Source: Pseudomonadota bacterium
GTDB taxonomy: Bacteria > Pseudomonadota > Alphaproteobacteria > Sphingomonadales > Sphingomonadaceae
Assembly: GCA_023436615.1 (NCBI GenBank)
Contig: JAEZIO010000046.1
Span: forward strand, 1 to 55,174
Direction: 5' to 3'
Length of the DNA stretch: 55,174 bases
The notes under the pieces are model-generated. The model did not search any database. It was not told the origin of the DNA and worked only from the letters and a program-made list of their open reading frames with translations. Below are positions 44,191 through 53,382 of this stretch, piece after piece (positions within the stretch are counted from its first letter, which is position 1; every line of letters begins with the position of its first letter). Both the position numbers and the translations under genes were made by a program.

Positions 44191-45192
44191 TCAAGCGGCC
44201 TTCCGGGAGCGCTGGGAAAGGACCGCTTCGATGGCGCGGCGATAAAGGGTCGGAAGGCCGGCATCGGCAATCCCGGCGATCGGCTGCCACCATCCGCCGG
44301 AGGGCTGCTCCTCCGTTTCGACGATGCTGAGATCGAGCGCGAAGTGCGTGAAGACGTGGCGGACTTGCGCCAACACCTGGCCCTCGATCTCCCGAGCGTT
44401 GGCGGTCCAGTCGCTTCCCGGCAGGGCAGGCATGCCGCCGAGGAGACCGCGCGGCGGGCGCCGCACCAGGAGGATAGCGCCGTCGCGCTCGATCCAGTGG
44501 GCGAGGCCGTAGCGTACGGGCTTTTGCGGCTTTGCTGTCGGTTCGGGGAATCGCTCGGGCGTTCCCGCGGCAAAGGCGGCGCAATCGCCGTTCAAGGGGC
44601 AGATCACGCACAAGGGCCGACGGGGCCGGCAGATCGCGGCTCCGAGATCCATCATGGCCTGCGCGAAGTCGCCGGCCCCTTCTTCGGGCGCGATGGCGTC
44701 CACCGCGCTTCGCAGCTCGGCCTTCCCCGGCCGCCCCAGTGCGAAGAGGCGCGCGGCGACCCGCTCGACATTGGCGTCGATAGCCAGGGCGCGCCTGCCG
44801 AAGGCGATCGCGGCGATTGCCGCCGCCGTATAATCGCCGATCCCAGGCAATGCGCGAAGCTCTGCCTCGGTGTCCGGAAAGGCGCCACGAGCAGCGACGG
44901 CGCGGGCGCAGGCGATGAGGTTGCGGGCACGCGCATAATAGCCGAGCCCCGCCCATTCGCCGAGAACGTCATCGTCGCTTGCCGCGGCGAGCGCTTCAAC
45001 GGTCGGCCAGCGACGCACGAACCGCTCGAAGCGGGGTATGACGGCTGCGACCGTGGTCTGCTGGAGCATGATTTCGCTGAGCCACACGCGATACGGATCC
45101 GGAGGCCTCGCGCCGGGCATCGACCGCCAGGGCAGGGCCCGGCAGTTATCCACATAATGTTGAAGCAGCCGCTCGCTGACGTTGGCGCGCAT
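44191..45192 (-). CDS. mutY: A/G-specific adenine glycosylase
   Basis: Removes adenine opposite 8-oxoguanine. It has 333 residues with SEIMLQQTTV (catalytic Glu), the HhH motif LPGIGDYTAAAI, catalytic Asp in AIDANVERV, the four-Cys iron-sulfur loop (C-x6-C-x2-C-x5-C, CRPRRPLCVICPLNGDC), and a C-terminal NUDIX-like domain that recognises 8-oxoG. Divergent from the dciA-like gene across 27 bp. Confidence 0.96.
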   Translation of the reverse strand: MRANVSERLLQHYVDNCRALPWRSMPGARPPDPYRVWLSEIMLQQTTVAAVIPRFERFVRRWPTVEALAAASDDDVLGEWAGLGYYARARNLIACARAVAARGAFPDTEAELRALPGIGDYTAAAIAAIAFGRRALAIDANVERVAARLFALGRPGKAELRSAVDAIAPEEGAGDFAQAMMDLGAAICRPRRPLCVICPLNGDCAAFAAGTPERFPEPTAKPQKPVRYGLAHWIERDGAILLVRRPPRGLLGGMPALPGSDWTANAREIEGQVLAQVRHVFTHFALDLSIVETEEQPSGGWWQPIAGIADAGLPTLYRRAIEAVLSQRSRKAA

Positions 45193-45219
45193 GCATGGCC
45201 TATGGCATGCTCGGCCCCA

Positions 45220-45792
45220 ATGGCGAAGACACAGGTCGGAAATAGGGGCAAGTCCGACGCTCCACGGCAGGGGCGTCCGCGGGCGGCCGGCGAGCTGATC
45301 GGCGACGTGGGCGGGGTCGCTTTTCGTCGCTTCGGCTTCATCCAGGCATCGGTGGTCAGCCGCTGGGCCGAAATCGTCGGCGAGCGCTACGCCAAAGTGT
45401 CTTCACCGGAATCGATCCGGTTCCCGGCGGGAAAGAAGGTCGGCGGAATATTGAACATCGTCGTCCAGGGCGCGCACGCGCCGCTGATGCAGCATCTGGC
45501 GCCGGTCATCGTCGAGCGGGTCAACCGCTTCTTCGGCTATTCGGCGGTCGCCAAGCTTGCGTTCAGGCAGGGCGCGCCAGTCGCTCGCAAGGAGGCGCGG
45601 AAGGCGCCGGAGCTTCGGCCGGTGCCGAGGGAACTTGGTCAGGGCCTGCGTGAAATTGCCGATCCGGAGCTGCGTGCCTGCCTCGAGGCCCTTGCGGCGC
45701 GCATCGAGGCAAGCGATGGACCGCCGGATATCGGACCGGTGAAAGAGGATGCGATTCCAGTCACTGGCACAACCAGCGGAGTGAATGACTAA
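45220..45792 (+). CDS. DUF721 / DciA-type protein
   Basis: A 190-residue protein with the DUF721 fold of the DciA family (helicase-loading function shown for DciA): FIQASVVSRWAEIVGERYAKVSSPESIRFP, then a KH-like GGILNIVVQGAHAPLMQHLAPVIVERVNRFFGY, and a basic, disordered C-terminus. ATG 45220 is used; ATG 45202 in frame is an alternative and neither has a clear Shine-Dalgarno. It begins a run with the DsbA-like gene and smc. Confidence 0.85.
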   Translation: MAKTQVGNRGKSDAPRQGRPRAAGELIGDVGGVAFRRFGFIQASVVSRWAEIVGERYAKVSSPESIRFPAGKKVGGILNIVVQGAHAPLMQHLAPVIVERVNRFFGYSAVAKLAFRQGAPVARKEARKAPELRPVPRELGQGLREIADPELRACLEALAARIEASDGPPDIGPVKEDAIPVTGTTSGVND

Positions 45793-46563
45793 ATGAAGCC
45801 CACCTACATTCTCCTGGCGGCCGCCGCGGCCTTGGCGAGCAGCGGCTGCAACGCGGAAAAAGGCGGAAACGCCGGGACGGCTGCCGGCAATTCCGCCGAG
45901 GTCGAGGCCGTCAAGCCGCCGGCGAACGGCGACTGGTCGACGGTCGTCACGGCAACCAACGCGGGCGGGTTCCGGATGGGCAATCCCAACGCGAGCGTGA
46001 AGCTGGTCGAGTTCGGATCGATGACGTGCCCGCACTGCCGCTCGTTCGACGAAACCGGCGTGCAGCCGCTCATCGACACTTATGTGAAGAGTGGCAAGGT
46101 CAGCTTCGAATTCCGCAACTTCGTCCGCGATCCCTTCGACATTGCCGCTTCATTGATCGCTCGCTGCAACGGCGCGGGCAGCTTCTTTCCGCTTACGAGG
46201 GCGCTGTACAAGGATCAGCAGAGCTGGATCGACAAGGTGCAGTCGGCGCCTGCAGGCCAGCTCGACGCCGTCCAGAACATGGGCCCTGACAAACAGTTCG
46301 TCGAAGTCGCAAAGCTTGCCGGACTGCAGCAATGGGCTGCGATGCGCGGCGTCCCGAGCAGCAAGAGCAGCCAGTGCCTGACGGACCAGAATTCGGTGAA
46401 CCGGCTGGTCGAGATGAATAGCGCCGCGACGACCGAATTCCCGGACTTCCAGGGCACACCGAGCTTCGTGATCAACGGCAAGCTGGTCGATCTCGGTCCG
46501 GTGACCGAGGCGCAGGTCTGGCCGGCGCTCGAAGGCAAGATCAAGGAAGCGCTCGGCGGCTAA
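45793..46563 (+). CDS. DsbA-family thiol-disulfide lipoprotein
   Basis: A 256-residue thioredoxin-fold protein. The signal peptide ends in a lipobox (ASSGC, Cys19). The active site is C79PHC82 in FGSMTCPHCRSF and the cis-Pro loop is QGTPSFVING. It likely introduces or isomerises disulfides in the periplasm while tethered to a membrane. An unusual extra pair of Cys (Cys around 125 and 197) could regulate it. Start abuts the DUF721 stop with no gap; smc follows after 24 bp. Confidence 0.92.
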   Translation: MKPTYILLAAAAALASSGCNAEKGGNAGTAAGNSAEVEAVKPPANGDWSTVVTATNAGGFRMGNPNASVKLVEFGSMTCPHCRSFDETGVQPLIDTYVKSGKVSFEFRNFVRDPFDIAASLIARCNGAGSFFPLTRALYKDQQSWIDKVQSAPAGQLDAVQNMGPDKQFVEVAKLAGLQQWAAMRGVPSSKSSQCLTDQNSVNRLVEMNSAATTEFPDFQGTPSFVINGKLVDLGPVTEAQVWPALEGKIKEALGG

Positions 46564-46587
46564 ACGTCGCCGGGGTGGGGAGACGCG

Positions 46588-49500
46588 TTGAGGATCAGGC
46601 GACTCAAGCTCAGCGGGTTCAAGAGTTTCGTCGAACCGACCGAGCTCCGGATCGAGCCCGGGCTTACGGGAGTCGTCGGCCCTAACGGCTGCGGCAAGTC
46701 CAACCTCCTCGAGGCGATCCGCTGGGTGATGGGCGAAGGCAGCCCCAAGTCGCTTCGCGGCGACGGCATGGAAGACGTGATCTTCGCAGGAACCGCGACG
46801 CGACCCGCGCGCGACTTCGCGGAAGTGTCCATCCTTGTCGATCGCGACAGCGACGAGGGAGACGGCGGCGAAGGAGAAGTGACCCGCCGGATCGAGCGTG
46901 GGGCGGGCTCCGCCTACAGGATCGACGGCCGCGACGTTCGAGCCAAGGACGTCGCCCTGCTGTTCGCCGACGCCGCGACCGGCGCGCACTCGCCGGCGCT
47001 CGTCAGCCAGGGCAAGGTCGGCGCGATCATCGCCTCCAAGCCTACCGAGCGGCGCCTGCTGCTCGAGGAAGCGGCGGGCATCTCGGGGCTTCACGCGCGG
47101 CGCAAGGATGCCGAGCAGAAGCTCCGCGCAGCCGAGGCGAATCTCGCCCGGCTGTCCGAACTTCTCGGCGAGCAGGAGCAGCGCGCGGCCACGTTGCGCC
47201 GACAGGCGCGAGCGGCCGAGCGTTACCGGCAGCTCACGGACAAGATCCGTGCCGTCGAAGCCAGGCTCGTCCACGCCCGGTGGGTCGAGGCGGACGCGGC
47301 CGCGGAAGAGGCGCGGAAGGACGCGCTCGAAGCGGAGCGTGACGTCGAGCGCCTGCGGACGGCAATCGACGAGGCGCGCGCCGAGCAGCAAAAGGCCGAT
47401 GCCCTTCTCGCCGAGCGGCGAAAGGCGACCGCCGACGCTCGCGCCCGCGGCAGCGAGATCGCGCACCGGCTCGCCGCGGCGCGGGCCAGGCGCGATACGG
47501 TGGTTCGGCGGCTCGCGGAGCTTGAGCGTCTGCATGCCGCCACCGAGGCGGATATCGCGCGCGAGGAGGCGCTGAAACAAGACGCCGCGTGTGCGATTGA
47601 CCAGCTCGAGGAGGAGCGCGGCGCCATCGACCGCCGGCTTGCCGACGGCGAAGGCGAGGCAGCGCGGCTCGCCGGCGATCTCGGCGATCTCGAAGCGAAG
47701 TCGCGCGAAGCCGAAGCGGCGCTTGCCGATCTGCTCGCGCGGCAAGCGGCAATGCGGGCCGAGCGGAGGGTGGCCGAAGCCGCGCTCGAATCGTCGCAGG
47801 CGCACGCCTCGCGCGTGCAGGGCGAACGCGAGAAGCTTGAGCAGCAGCTCCACGCCCTCGGCGGCATCCCCGAGGCCGAGCGCGCCCGAGATGCCGCAAT
47901 GGGCTCGGGCGAAGAAGCGGAACGGCGAAGGGGGCAAGCGGAAGCCAGGCTCGCCACTGCTGAAGAGGAACGCTCGGCGGCCGCAGACGCCCGGGACTTC
48001 GCCGAAACCGAGCTTGCCAAGGCGCGGGCGGCACTGTCTGCCGCACGCGCGGAGCACGAGGCGTTGGCGCGAACGCTTCAGCAGGGCGGCTCGACCCTGG
48101 TTGCGAAGCTCAAGGCCGAGCCGGGATACGAGCAGGCGCTCGCGGCAGCGCTCGGCGACGATTCGGATGCCGACCTCGGCATGGCAGGAGCGCGGCGGTG
48201 GCAGGGGAGCGAACCACGGCCTGACGACCCGCCGCTTGCCCACGGCCTCGAGCGGCTCGACGGGCGCGTCGATGCGCCGCCGGAACTGGCGCGGCGCCTG
48301 CGACAAGTCGGAGTTGTGGATCAGGACGATGGGCAGCCGCTTGCGGTGGGCCAAAGGCTCGTGACGCGCGATGGCCGAATGCGCCGCTGGGACGGCTTCG
48401 TCGCCGAAGGCGCCGGAGCGGCCGCCGCCGAGCGCTTGATCCGCGCCAACCGCTTGGCCGAACTGGTGCGCCACCTGCCGGAGACGGAAGCCCTGGTCGC
48501 CGCCGCCGAGCAGCGCCGCACCGCTGCGCTGGAGCAGCTCGAGGGCGTGCGGCAGGCGGCGGAACGCGCGCGATCGGAAGCTCTCTTGGCTGAGCGCGAC
48601 ATGCGCGAGGCGCAGCGTGCCGCCGACAGCGCGACCGCGGCCATCGAACGGCTACAGGCGCAGCGAAGCTCGCTCGAACAAAGGCTGGGTGATCTCGAAC
48701 CGCTGGCGAATGCAGCGGCGGAAGCTGTTGCCGGGGCCCAAAGCGCCCTCGCAACACTGCCCGACCCGGCGGACCTGGAAGCCGAAGTCGGCGCAGCGCG
48801 CGATGAGGCGACGGCCGCCGGCAAGGCGGTGGCCGACAAGCGGGCCGAGGCCGCGACGCGGGCCCGCGAAGCGTCGGCAGCGCGCGAGCGCCATTCCACC
48901 GCCGGCCGCGAGCAGAGCGAATGGCGGCGTCGCCAGGCCGACGCGGAAGGCCGGCTGGCGCAGGCCCGCGAGCGGCTCGACCAGCAGGAGGAGGAGCGCC
49001 GGCAACTCCAGTCCGAGCCGCAGGCGCTGGACGTGGAGGTCGCCGAGCTCGAAACGGAAAGCGGTGGCAGCGAGGCGGCGCTGTCGGATGCCGCCGCTGC
49101 CGAGCGGCAAGCCGAGACGGCGCTGGCGACAGCTGTGAGTGCCGTCAGCTCCGCATCCGAATCTTCGGCGTCCCCCCGCCCCCGGCGGGCGGGCGCCCAG
49201 GCGCGGTCGGAGGCGCAGGAAGCGCGGCGCGGCGAATATGCCCGTATCTGCCTCGAGAAGTTCGAGTGCGTGCCGCAGCGATTGCCCGAGAAGATGGGTT
49301 TCCAACTGCAGGAAGTGCGCGATCCCGATCAGGAATCTGCGGCGCTCGAGAAGCTGACTGCAGACCGCGACCGGATTGGGCCGGTGAACCTGGTCGCCGA
49401 ACAGGAGCTCGCGGAGATCGAGCAGGATCGCACCCGAAGCGCGGAGGAAGCGGAAGAGCTGACGCAGGCAATCCATCGGCTGCGCGGCTCGATCGGGAGC

Positions 49501-50001
49501 CTGAACCGCGAGGGCAGGGTGAGACTGCTCGATGCGTTCGAGCAGGTGAACGCCCATTTCCGAAGCCTGTTCACCACCCTGTTCGAAGGGGGACAGGCCC
49601 ACCTCGAGCTGGTCGAAAGCGACGATCCGCTGGAAGCCGGCCTGGAGATCATGGCGCAGCCGCCGGGCAAGCGCCTGTCGACGCTGACCTTGCTGTCAGG
49701 CGGCGAGCAGGCCCTGACGGCGATCGCGCTGATTTTCGCGTTGTTCCTGACCAACCCGGCGCCGATCTGCGTGCTCGACGAGGTCGACGCCCCGCTCGAC
49801 GACGCCAATGTCGAGCGCTTCTGCGACCTGCTGGACCGGATGACGCGCGAAACCGACACTCGCTACCTGATCGTCACGCACAATGCGGTGACGATGAGCC
49901 GGATGCACCGACTCTATGGCGTGACGATGATCGAGAAGGGCGTCAGCCGCCTGGTTTCGGTCGATCTCGGCGGTGCCGAGACGCTTCTCGCCGCCGAGTA
50001 G
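46588..50001 (+). CDS. smc: Chromosome segregation protein SMC
   Basis: Condensin ATPase, 1137 residues. Walker A GPNGCGKSN lies near residue 31, then a long coiled coil, a shortened hinge (about 505-640, GSTLVAKLKAEPGYEQALAAAL), a returning coil, signature LSGGEQAL and Walker B CVLDEVDAPLDDAN. The TTG start is backed by gggga seven bases upstream and the normal MRIRRLKLSGFKSFVEP opening. A Pro/Arg-rich interruption (SASPRPRRAG, around residue 865) in the second coil sits on C/G homopolymers. ScpA and ScpB are not in the window. Confidence 0.96.
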   Translation: MRIRRLKLSGFKSFVEPTELRIEPGLTGVVGPNGCGKSNLLEAIRWVMGEGSPKSLRGDGMEDVIFAGTATRPARDFAEVSILVDRDSDEGDGGEGEVTRRIERGAGSAYRIDGRDVRAKDVALLFADAATGAHSPALVSQGKVGAIIASKPTERRLLLEEAAGISGLHARRKDAEQKLRAAEANLARLSELLGEQEQRAATLRRQARAAERYRQLTDKIRAVEARLVHARWVEADAAAEEARKDALEAERDVERLRTAIDEARAEQQKADALLAERRKATADARARGSEIAHRLAAARARRDTVVRRLAELERLHAATEADIAREEALKQDAACAIDQLEEERGAIDRRLADGEGEAARLAGDLGDLEAKSREAEAALADLLARQAAMRAERRVAEAALESSQAHASRVQGEREKLEQQLHALGGIPEAERARDAAMGSGEEAERRRGQAEARLATAEEERSAAADARDFAETELAKARAALSAARAEHEALARTLQQGGSTLVAKLKAEPGYEQALAAALGDDSDADLGMAGARRWQGSEPRPDDPPLAHGLERLDGRVDAPPELARRLRQVGVVDQDDGQPLAVGQRLVTRDGRMRRWDGFVAEGAGAAAAERLIRANRLAELVRHLPETEALVAAAEQRRTAALEQLEGVRQAAERARSEALLAERDMREAQRAADSATAAIERLQAQRSSLEQRLGDLEPLANAAAEAVAGAQSALATLPDPADLEAEVGAARDEATAAGKAVADKRAEAATRAREASAARERHSTAGREQSEWRRRQADAEGRLAQARERLDQQEEERRQLQSEPQALDVEVAELETESGGSEAALSDAAAAERQAETALATAVSAVSSASESSASPRPRRAGAQARSEAQEARRGEYARICLEKFECVPQRLPEKMGFQLQEVRDPDQESAALEKLTADRDRIGPVNLVAEQELAEIEQDRTRSAEEAEELTQAIHRLRGSIGSLNREGRVRLLDAFEQVNAHFRSLFTTLFEGGQAHLELVESDDPLEAGLEIMAQPPGKRLSTLTLLSGGEQALTAIALIFALFLTNPAPICVLDEVDAPLDDANVERFCDLLDRMTRETDTRYLIVTHNAVTMSRMHRLYGVTMIEKGVSRLVSVDLGGAETLLAAE

Positions 50002-50062
50002 CCCAAGAAAAATCGTCGCAAGATAAGGGCTTAGCGGGGTACGTCCTCGCGCCTTGCCTGCT

Positions 50063-50089
50063 ATTGCGAATAACTATCAATAACGATAG
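50063..50089 (+). promoter_or_regulatory. Fur-like iron box upstream of the TonB receptor
   Basis: The AT-rich island attgcgaataactatcaat followed by ctatc-aataac-gatag (an exact 5-bp inverted repeat, 50074-50089) stands out in GC-rich surroundings, 32 bp before the receptor ATG. It resembles alphaproteobacterial Fur sites with repeated GCGAAT/ATTCGC-like half sites, and the gene type fits iron control. No binding evidence is available from sequence alone. Confidence 0.5.
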
Positions 50090-50120
50090 TGCGTCCCCCG
50101 AAACGAAGGGGATTCCAAGA

Positions 50121-52256
50121 ATGCATTTGCGTACCTGCGCCACCATCGCCGCGGCTCTCGCATGCGGCGCCACTCAGGTTCAGGCGGCAGAGCTGACTGA
50201 GGCGGCCGTCGATGCCGTCGATGCTGCGACGGACGAGGCGGGGACTGCGGACGGGCAAACGATTATCGTCACGGGGCAGCGCGAAGAGACCGGCTACAAG
50301 CGCGACCGCGCGGTCTCTGCGACCAAGATCGATGCGCCGCTTCGCGATATCCCGCAGACCGTGAACGTCGTGGGCCAGCAGGCCATCACGGATCAGCGCG
50401 CGCTTTCCATCCAGGACGTCCTCAAGAATGTCCCCGGCATCGGTTTTTCGTCCGGTGACGGGCAGCGCGACCAGGTCTCGATCCGCGGCTTCACCGCCAT
50501 TGCCGATCAGTTTGTCGACGGCATCCGCGACGACGCCTTGTACTTCCGCGACCTGTCGAACATCGAGCGCGTCGAGATCATCAAGGGCCCAGCATCCGTC
50601 CTGTACGGCCGCGGCTCGTCGGGCGGCCTCATCAATCGGGTGCGCAAGGTCCCCGGCGACACGCGCGCGGCTTTGACCGGAAGCTTCGGTTCATTCGCGG
50701 ACCGCCGCGGGGAATTCGACTTCGGTCTTGCGACCAACATCGTCGCCGGGCGGCTTACCGGCGCGATCGAGAAGGCCGACAGCTATCGCGACAAGCAGTT
50801 CCTCGACCGCAAGGCGATCGCCCCGTCGATCCTGCTGCGGCCGGCGGACAATGTCAGCCTGCTGCTCCAGGCCGACTATCTGGACGACGAGCGGGTGACC
50901 GACTTCGGAATTCCAGCCTTCCACGGCCGCCCGGTCGACGTCGATCCCTCGACTTACTACGGCGCCGCCAACGCGCGCGATGTCGACACGAGCCGCTCCA
51001 ATGTCTGGTCGACGGGCGGGGCCGTCACCGTCGGGCTCGGCCCCGCGACGAACCTGCGCAACGCGCTGCGCTATTACGATTACGCGCTGGTCCGGAACAA
51101 CACGCTGGTAGGCTCGGTCAACGAGATCGCGCTGACGGCCACGCTCAACCGCTCCAACGTCAGCCGCGACGAGCGCGGCTGGTTCAACCAGACCGAGCTG
51201 ACGCACGAGCTATTGCTTGGGACAACCCGCCATCAGTTGCTGGCCGGGGTCGAGGTTGGCCGCCAGGTCAAGGACCAGCTGTTCGCAACGAAGAACGGCA
51301 TTGCGACCGTGGACCTGTTCCACCCGGTGCTGCCGGTCCTGCCGCTGCTCGTGAACGTCGCGCCCTCCACGAACAACACCGGCCGCTTCAACACGCTCGG
51401 CGTTTACGTGCAGGACCTCGCGAGCATCGGAAATCATGTGAAGGCGCTCGTCGGCGTTCGCTGGGACCGCTTCGGCCAGAGGACCGAGCCTCGCGTCGCC
51501 GGGCAGCCCACGCTCTCGCGGGTCGACCGCAAACTCAGTCCGCGATTGGGGCTGGTCTGGCAGCCGAACGACCGCCAATCCTATTATGGCTCCTGGAGCC
51601 GCTCCTTCCAGCCGTCGGGAGAAAGCTTCCCGCTGGCGGCGAACAACGAGGACATCGCGCCGGAGCGCACGACCAATTACGAAGTCGGCGCGAAATATGA
51701 CCTGTTCGACAAGAGGCTGAGCGCGACCGTTTCGCTGTTCCGGCTGCAGCGCGACGGCATCAAGACCACCGATCCCGTGACCCGTCAGCTCATACCGATC
51801 GGCACGCAGCGCACCGACGGAATCGAACTTAGTGCCAATGCCGACCTGACGGGGGGCTGGGCGCTGATCGGCGGTTACGCCTATCTGGATGCAAAGGTCA
51901 TAGAGTCGATCGGTATCGATTCCGGTCAGCCGATCGAGGGCAAGCGCGCCACCTTGACGCCAAAGCACAGCGGCAACCTGTGGCTGACCAAGAGCTTCGG
52001 CGATCGCTTCGGCCTTGGCGCGGGCGCGAATTACGTCGGAGACCGAGCCGCCAACCCGGGCAACACTGTCACCCTGCCGTCCTACTTCACCGCGGATGCA
52101 ATGGCCTGGTACCGGATCGGACCGGCGCGGGTGCAGCTCAACGCCTATAATTTGTTCGATCGCCGCTACACCGTTTCGGGCCACGGGACGAACGGCAATC
52201 TCAACATCCCGGGCGCTCCGCGTTCCGTCATGCTGACCTTGCGCTTCGACCGCTAG
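50121..52256 (+). CDS. TonB-dependent siderophore receptor
   Basis: An outer-membrane receptor of 711 residues. The signal peptide (to about residue 22, QVQAAE) is followed by a likely TonB box QTIIVTGQ, a plug domain (IPQTVNVVGQQAI, VPGIGFSSG, RGFTA, ERVEIIKGPASVLYGRGSSGG), and a 22-strand barrel ending LTLRFDR. The plug motifs match the catecholate/hydroxamate siderophore type (Fiu or FhuE-like). ATG 50121 has gaaggggatt upstream. The PepSY protein gene follows one base after the stop. Confidence 0.93.
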   Translation: MHLRTCATIAAALACGATQVQAAELTEAAVDAVDAATDEAGTADGQTIIVTGQREETGYKRDRAVSATKIDAPLRDIPQTVNVVGQQAITDQRALSIQDVLKNVPGIGFSSGDGQRDQVSIRGFTAIADQFVDGIRDDALYFRDLSNIERVEIIKGPASVLYGRGSSGGLINRVRKVPGDTRAALTGSFGSFADRRGEFDFGLATNIVAGRLTGAIEKADSYRDKQFLDRKAIAPSILLRPADNVSLLLQADYLDDERVTDFGIPAFHGRPVDVDPSTYYGAANARDVDTSRSNVWSTGGAVTVGLGPATNLRNALRYYDYALVRNNTLVGSVNEIALTATLNRSNVSRDERGWFNQTELTHELLLGTTRHQLLAGVEVGRQVKDQLFATKNGIATVDLFHPVLPVLPLLVNVAPSTNNTGRFNTLGVYVQDLASIGNHVKALVGVRWDRFGQRTEPRVAGQPTLSRVDRKLSPRLGLVWQPNDRQSYYGSWSRSFQPSGESFPLAANNEDIAPERTTNYEVGAKYDLFDKRLSATVSLFRLQRDGIKTTDPVTRQLIPIGTQRTDGIELSANADLTGGWALIGGYAYLDAKVIESIGIDSGQPIEGKRATLTPKHSGNLWLTKSFGDRFGLGAGANYVGDRAANPGNTVTLPSYFTADAMAWYRIGPARVQLNAYNLFDRRYTVSGHGTNGNLNIPGAPRSVMLTLRFDR

Positions 52257-52257
52257 C

Positions 52258-53382
52258 ATGCGGCGCTCGAAGCGCATCGCCGTGCAGGTCCACCTTTGGC
52301 TTGGCCTGGTCGTGGGCCTGCTGTGGTCGCTTCAGGGGCTGACGGGGGCGACGCTGGTCTTCCACCGGGAGCTCGACCGCTGGGCCCACCCCGAGTGGCG
52401 GGGAAGCGCCAGTCCGCCGCTGCCCGCAGACCGGCTGATACGTATCGCGGAACGGGAGAGCGGCCGGCCGGTGACCGCGCTCGGCATTCTGGATTCGGGG
52501 CGCGACCTTCGCACCGCGACCTATACCGACGCGGAGGGCACGCAGCGAATGGCGATCCTCGATGCCGGCACCGGATCGATGGTCGGCGAACGCCAGCCAC
52601 AGCCGCGCCGGCCCGAGGATGGATCGACGTCGCGCTTCATCTACATGCTCCACCAGAAGCTTCTTTCGGGACCCACCGGCGAGACGATCATCGGGATTTC
52701 CGGGTGCCTCCTGCTTTCGACTGCCATTCTCGGCATGTGGATCGCGTGGCCGCGGCGCGGGAACTGGCGGGCCCTTGTGTCGCCGCGCGGCTGGAAAACG
52801 CTTCCGCAGAAGTTTCACAGCTGGCACCGGCTCGCGGGGCTCGTCTTCGGGGGACTGTTCGTCCTGATTGCCACCGGCGGGATCTACATGACGTTCAGCG
52901 AATCCATCAGGCATGGCCTCGGCCGCGTCGTGACGCTCCAGGAGCCGTACAAGGCTGGCCCGACCGCCAGCTCCAATGGTGCGGTCATCACCGCGCAGCG
53001 TGCGCTCGACGAGGCGCAGGCGCTTTTTCCAGGGGCGGAATTCGTGCGGCTGTCGATGCCGGCTCCGGACAAGCCCTTTTACGTCGTCCGACTGCGCCAG
53101 GACGGCGAAACGCGGGCCTGGTCGGGGGCGACGATCGTCACTGTCGACGCCGCCACGGGCAAGCTGCTGCAGGTGGAGGACGGGCTCCGAAAGCCGGTGG
53201 CCGAGCGGCTGATGGACGCACAATTCTCGATCCACAATGGCGAGGTCGCAGGGCTGATCGGGCGCGTCGCGATCGTCGCCGCGGGGCTGAGCCTGCCCAC
53301 ATTCTACGTCACCGGAGTCTGGCTGTGGTTTCGCAGGCGCCGGAAGACGCGCGATTTGCGGATGAGGCTCGCGACGGCCTAG
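52258..53382 (+). CDS. PepSY-associated transmembrane protein
   Basis: A 374-residue inner-membrane protein with four helices in the PiuB/FpvG-type layout: helix 1 (VQVHLWLGLVVGLLWSLQGLTGATLVF), two central helices around GCLLLSTAILGMWIAW and HRLAGLVFGGLFVLIATGGIYM with heme-type His residues, and a last one at LSLPTFYVTGVWLWFRRRRK. Periplasmic PepSY regions lie between. Such proteins next to siderophore receptors are thought to reduce ferric iron for release. Its TAG shares CTAG with the udgX stop. Confidence 0.9.
   Translation: MRRSKRIAVQVHLWLGLVVGLLWSLQGLTGATLVFHRELDRWAHPEWRGSASPPLPADRLIRIAERESGRPVTALGILDSGRDLRTATYTDAEGTQRMAILDAGTGSMVGERQPQPRRPEDGSTSRFIYMLHQKLLSGPTGETIIGISGCLLLSTAILGMWIAWPRRGNWRALVSPRGWKTLPQKFHSWHRLAGLVFGGLFVLIATGGIYMTFSESIRHGLGRVVTLQEPYKAGPTASSNGAVITAQRALDEAQALFPGAEFVRLSMPAPDKPFYVVRLRQDGETRAWSGATIVTVDAATGKLLQVEDGLRKPVAERLMDAQFSIHNGEVAGLIGRVAIVAAGLSLPTFYVTGVWLWFRRRRKTRDLRMRLATA

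Noticed and set aside
46150..48474. 774-codon antisense frame over the DsbA-like gene and smc
   Set aside because: Spans the boundary of two real genes and translates to repetitive Arg/Leu/Gly sequence.
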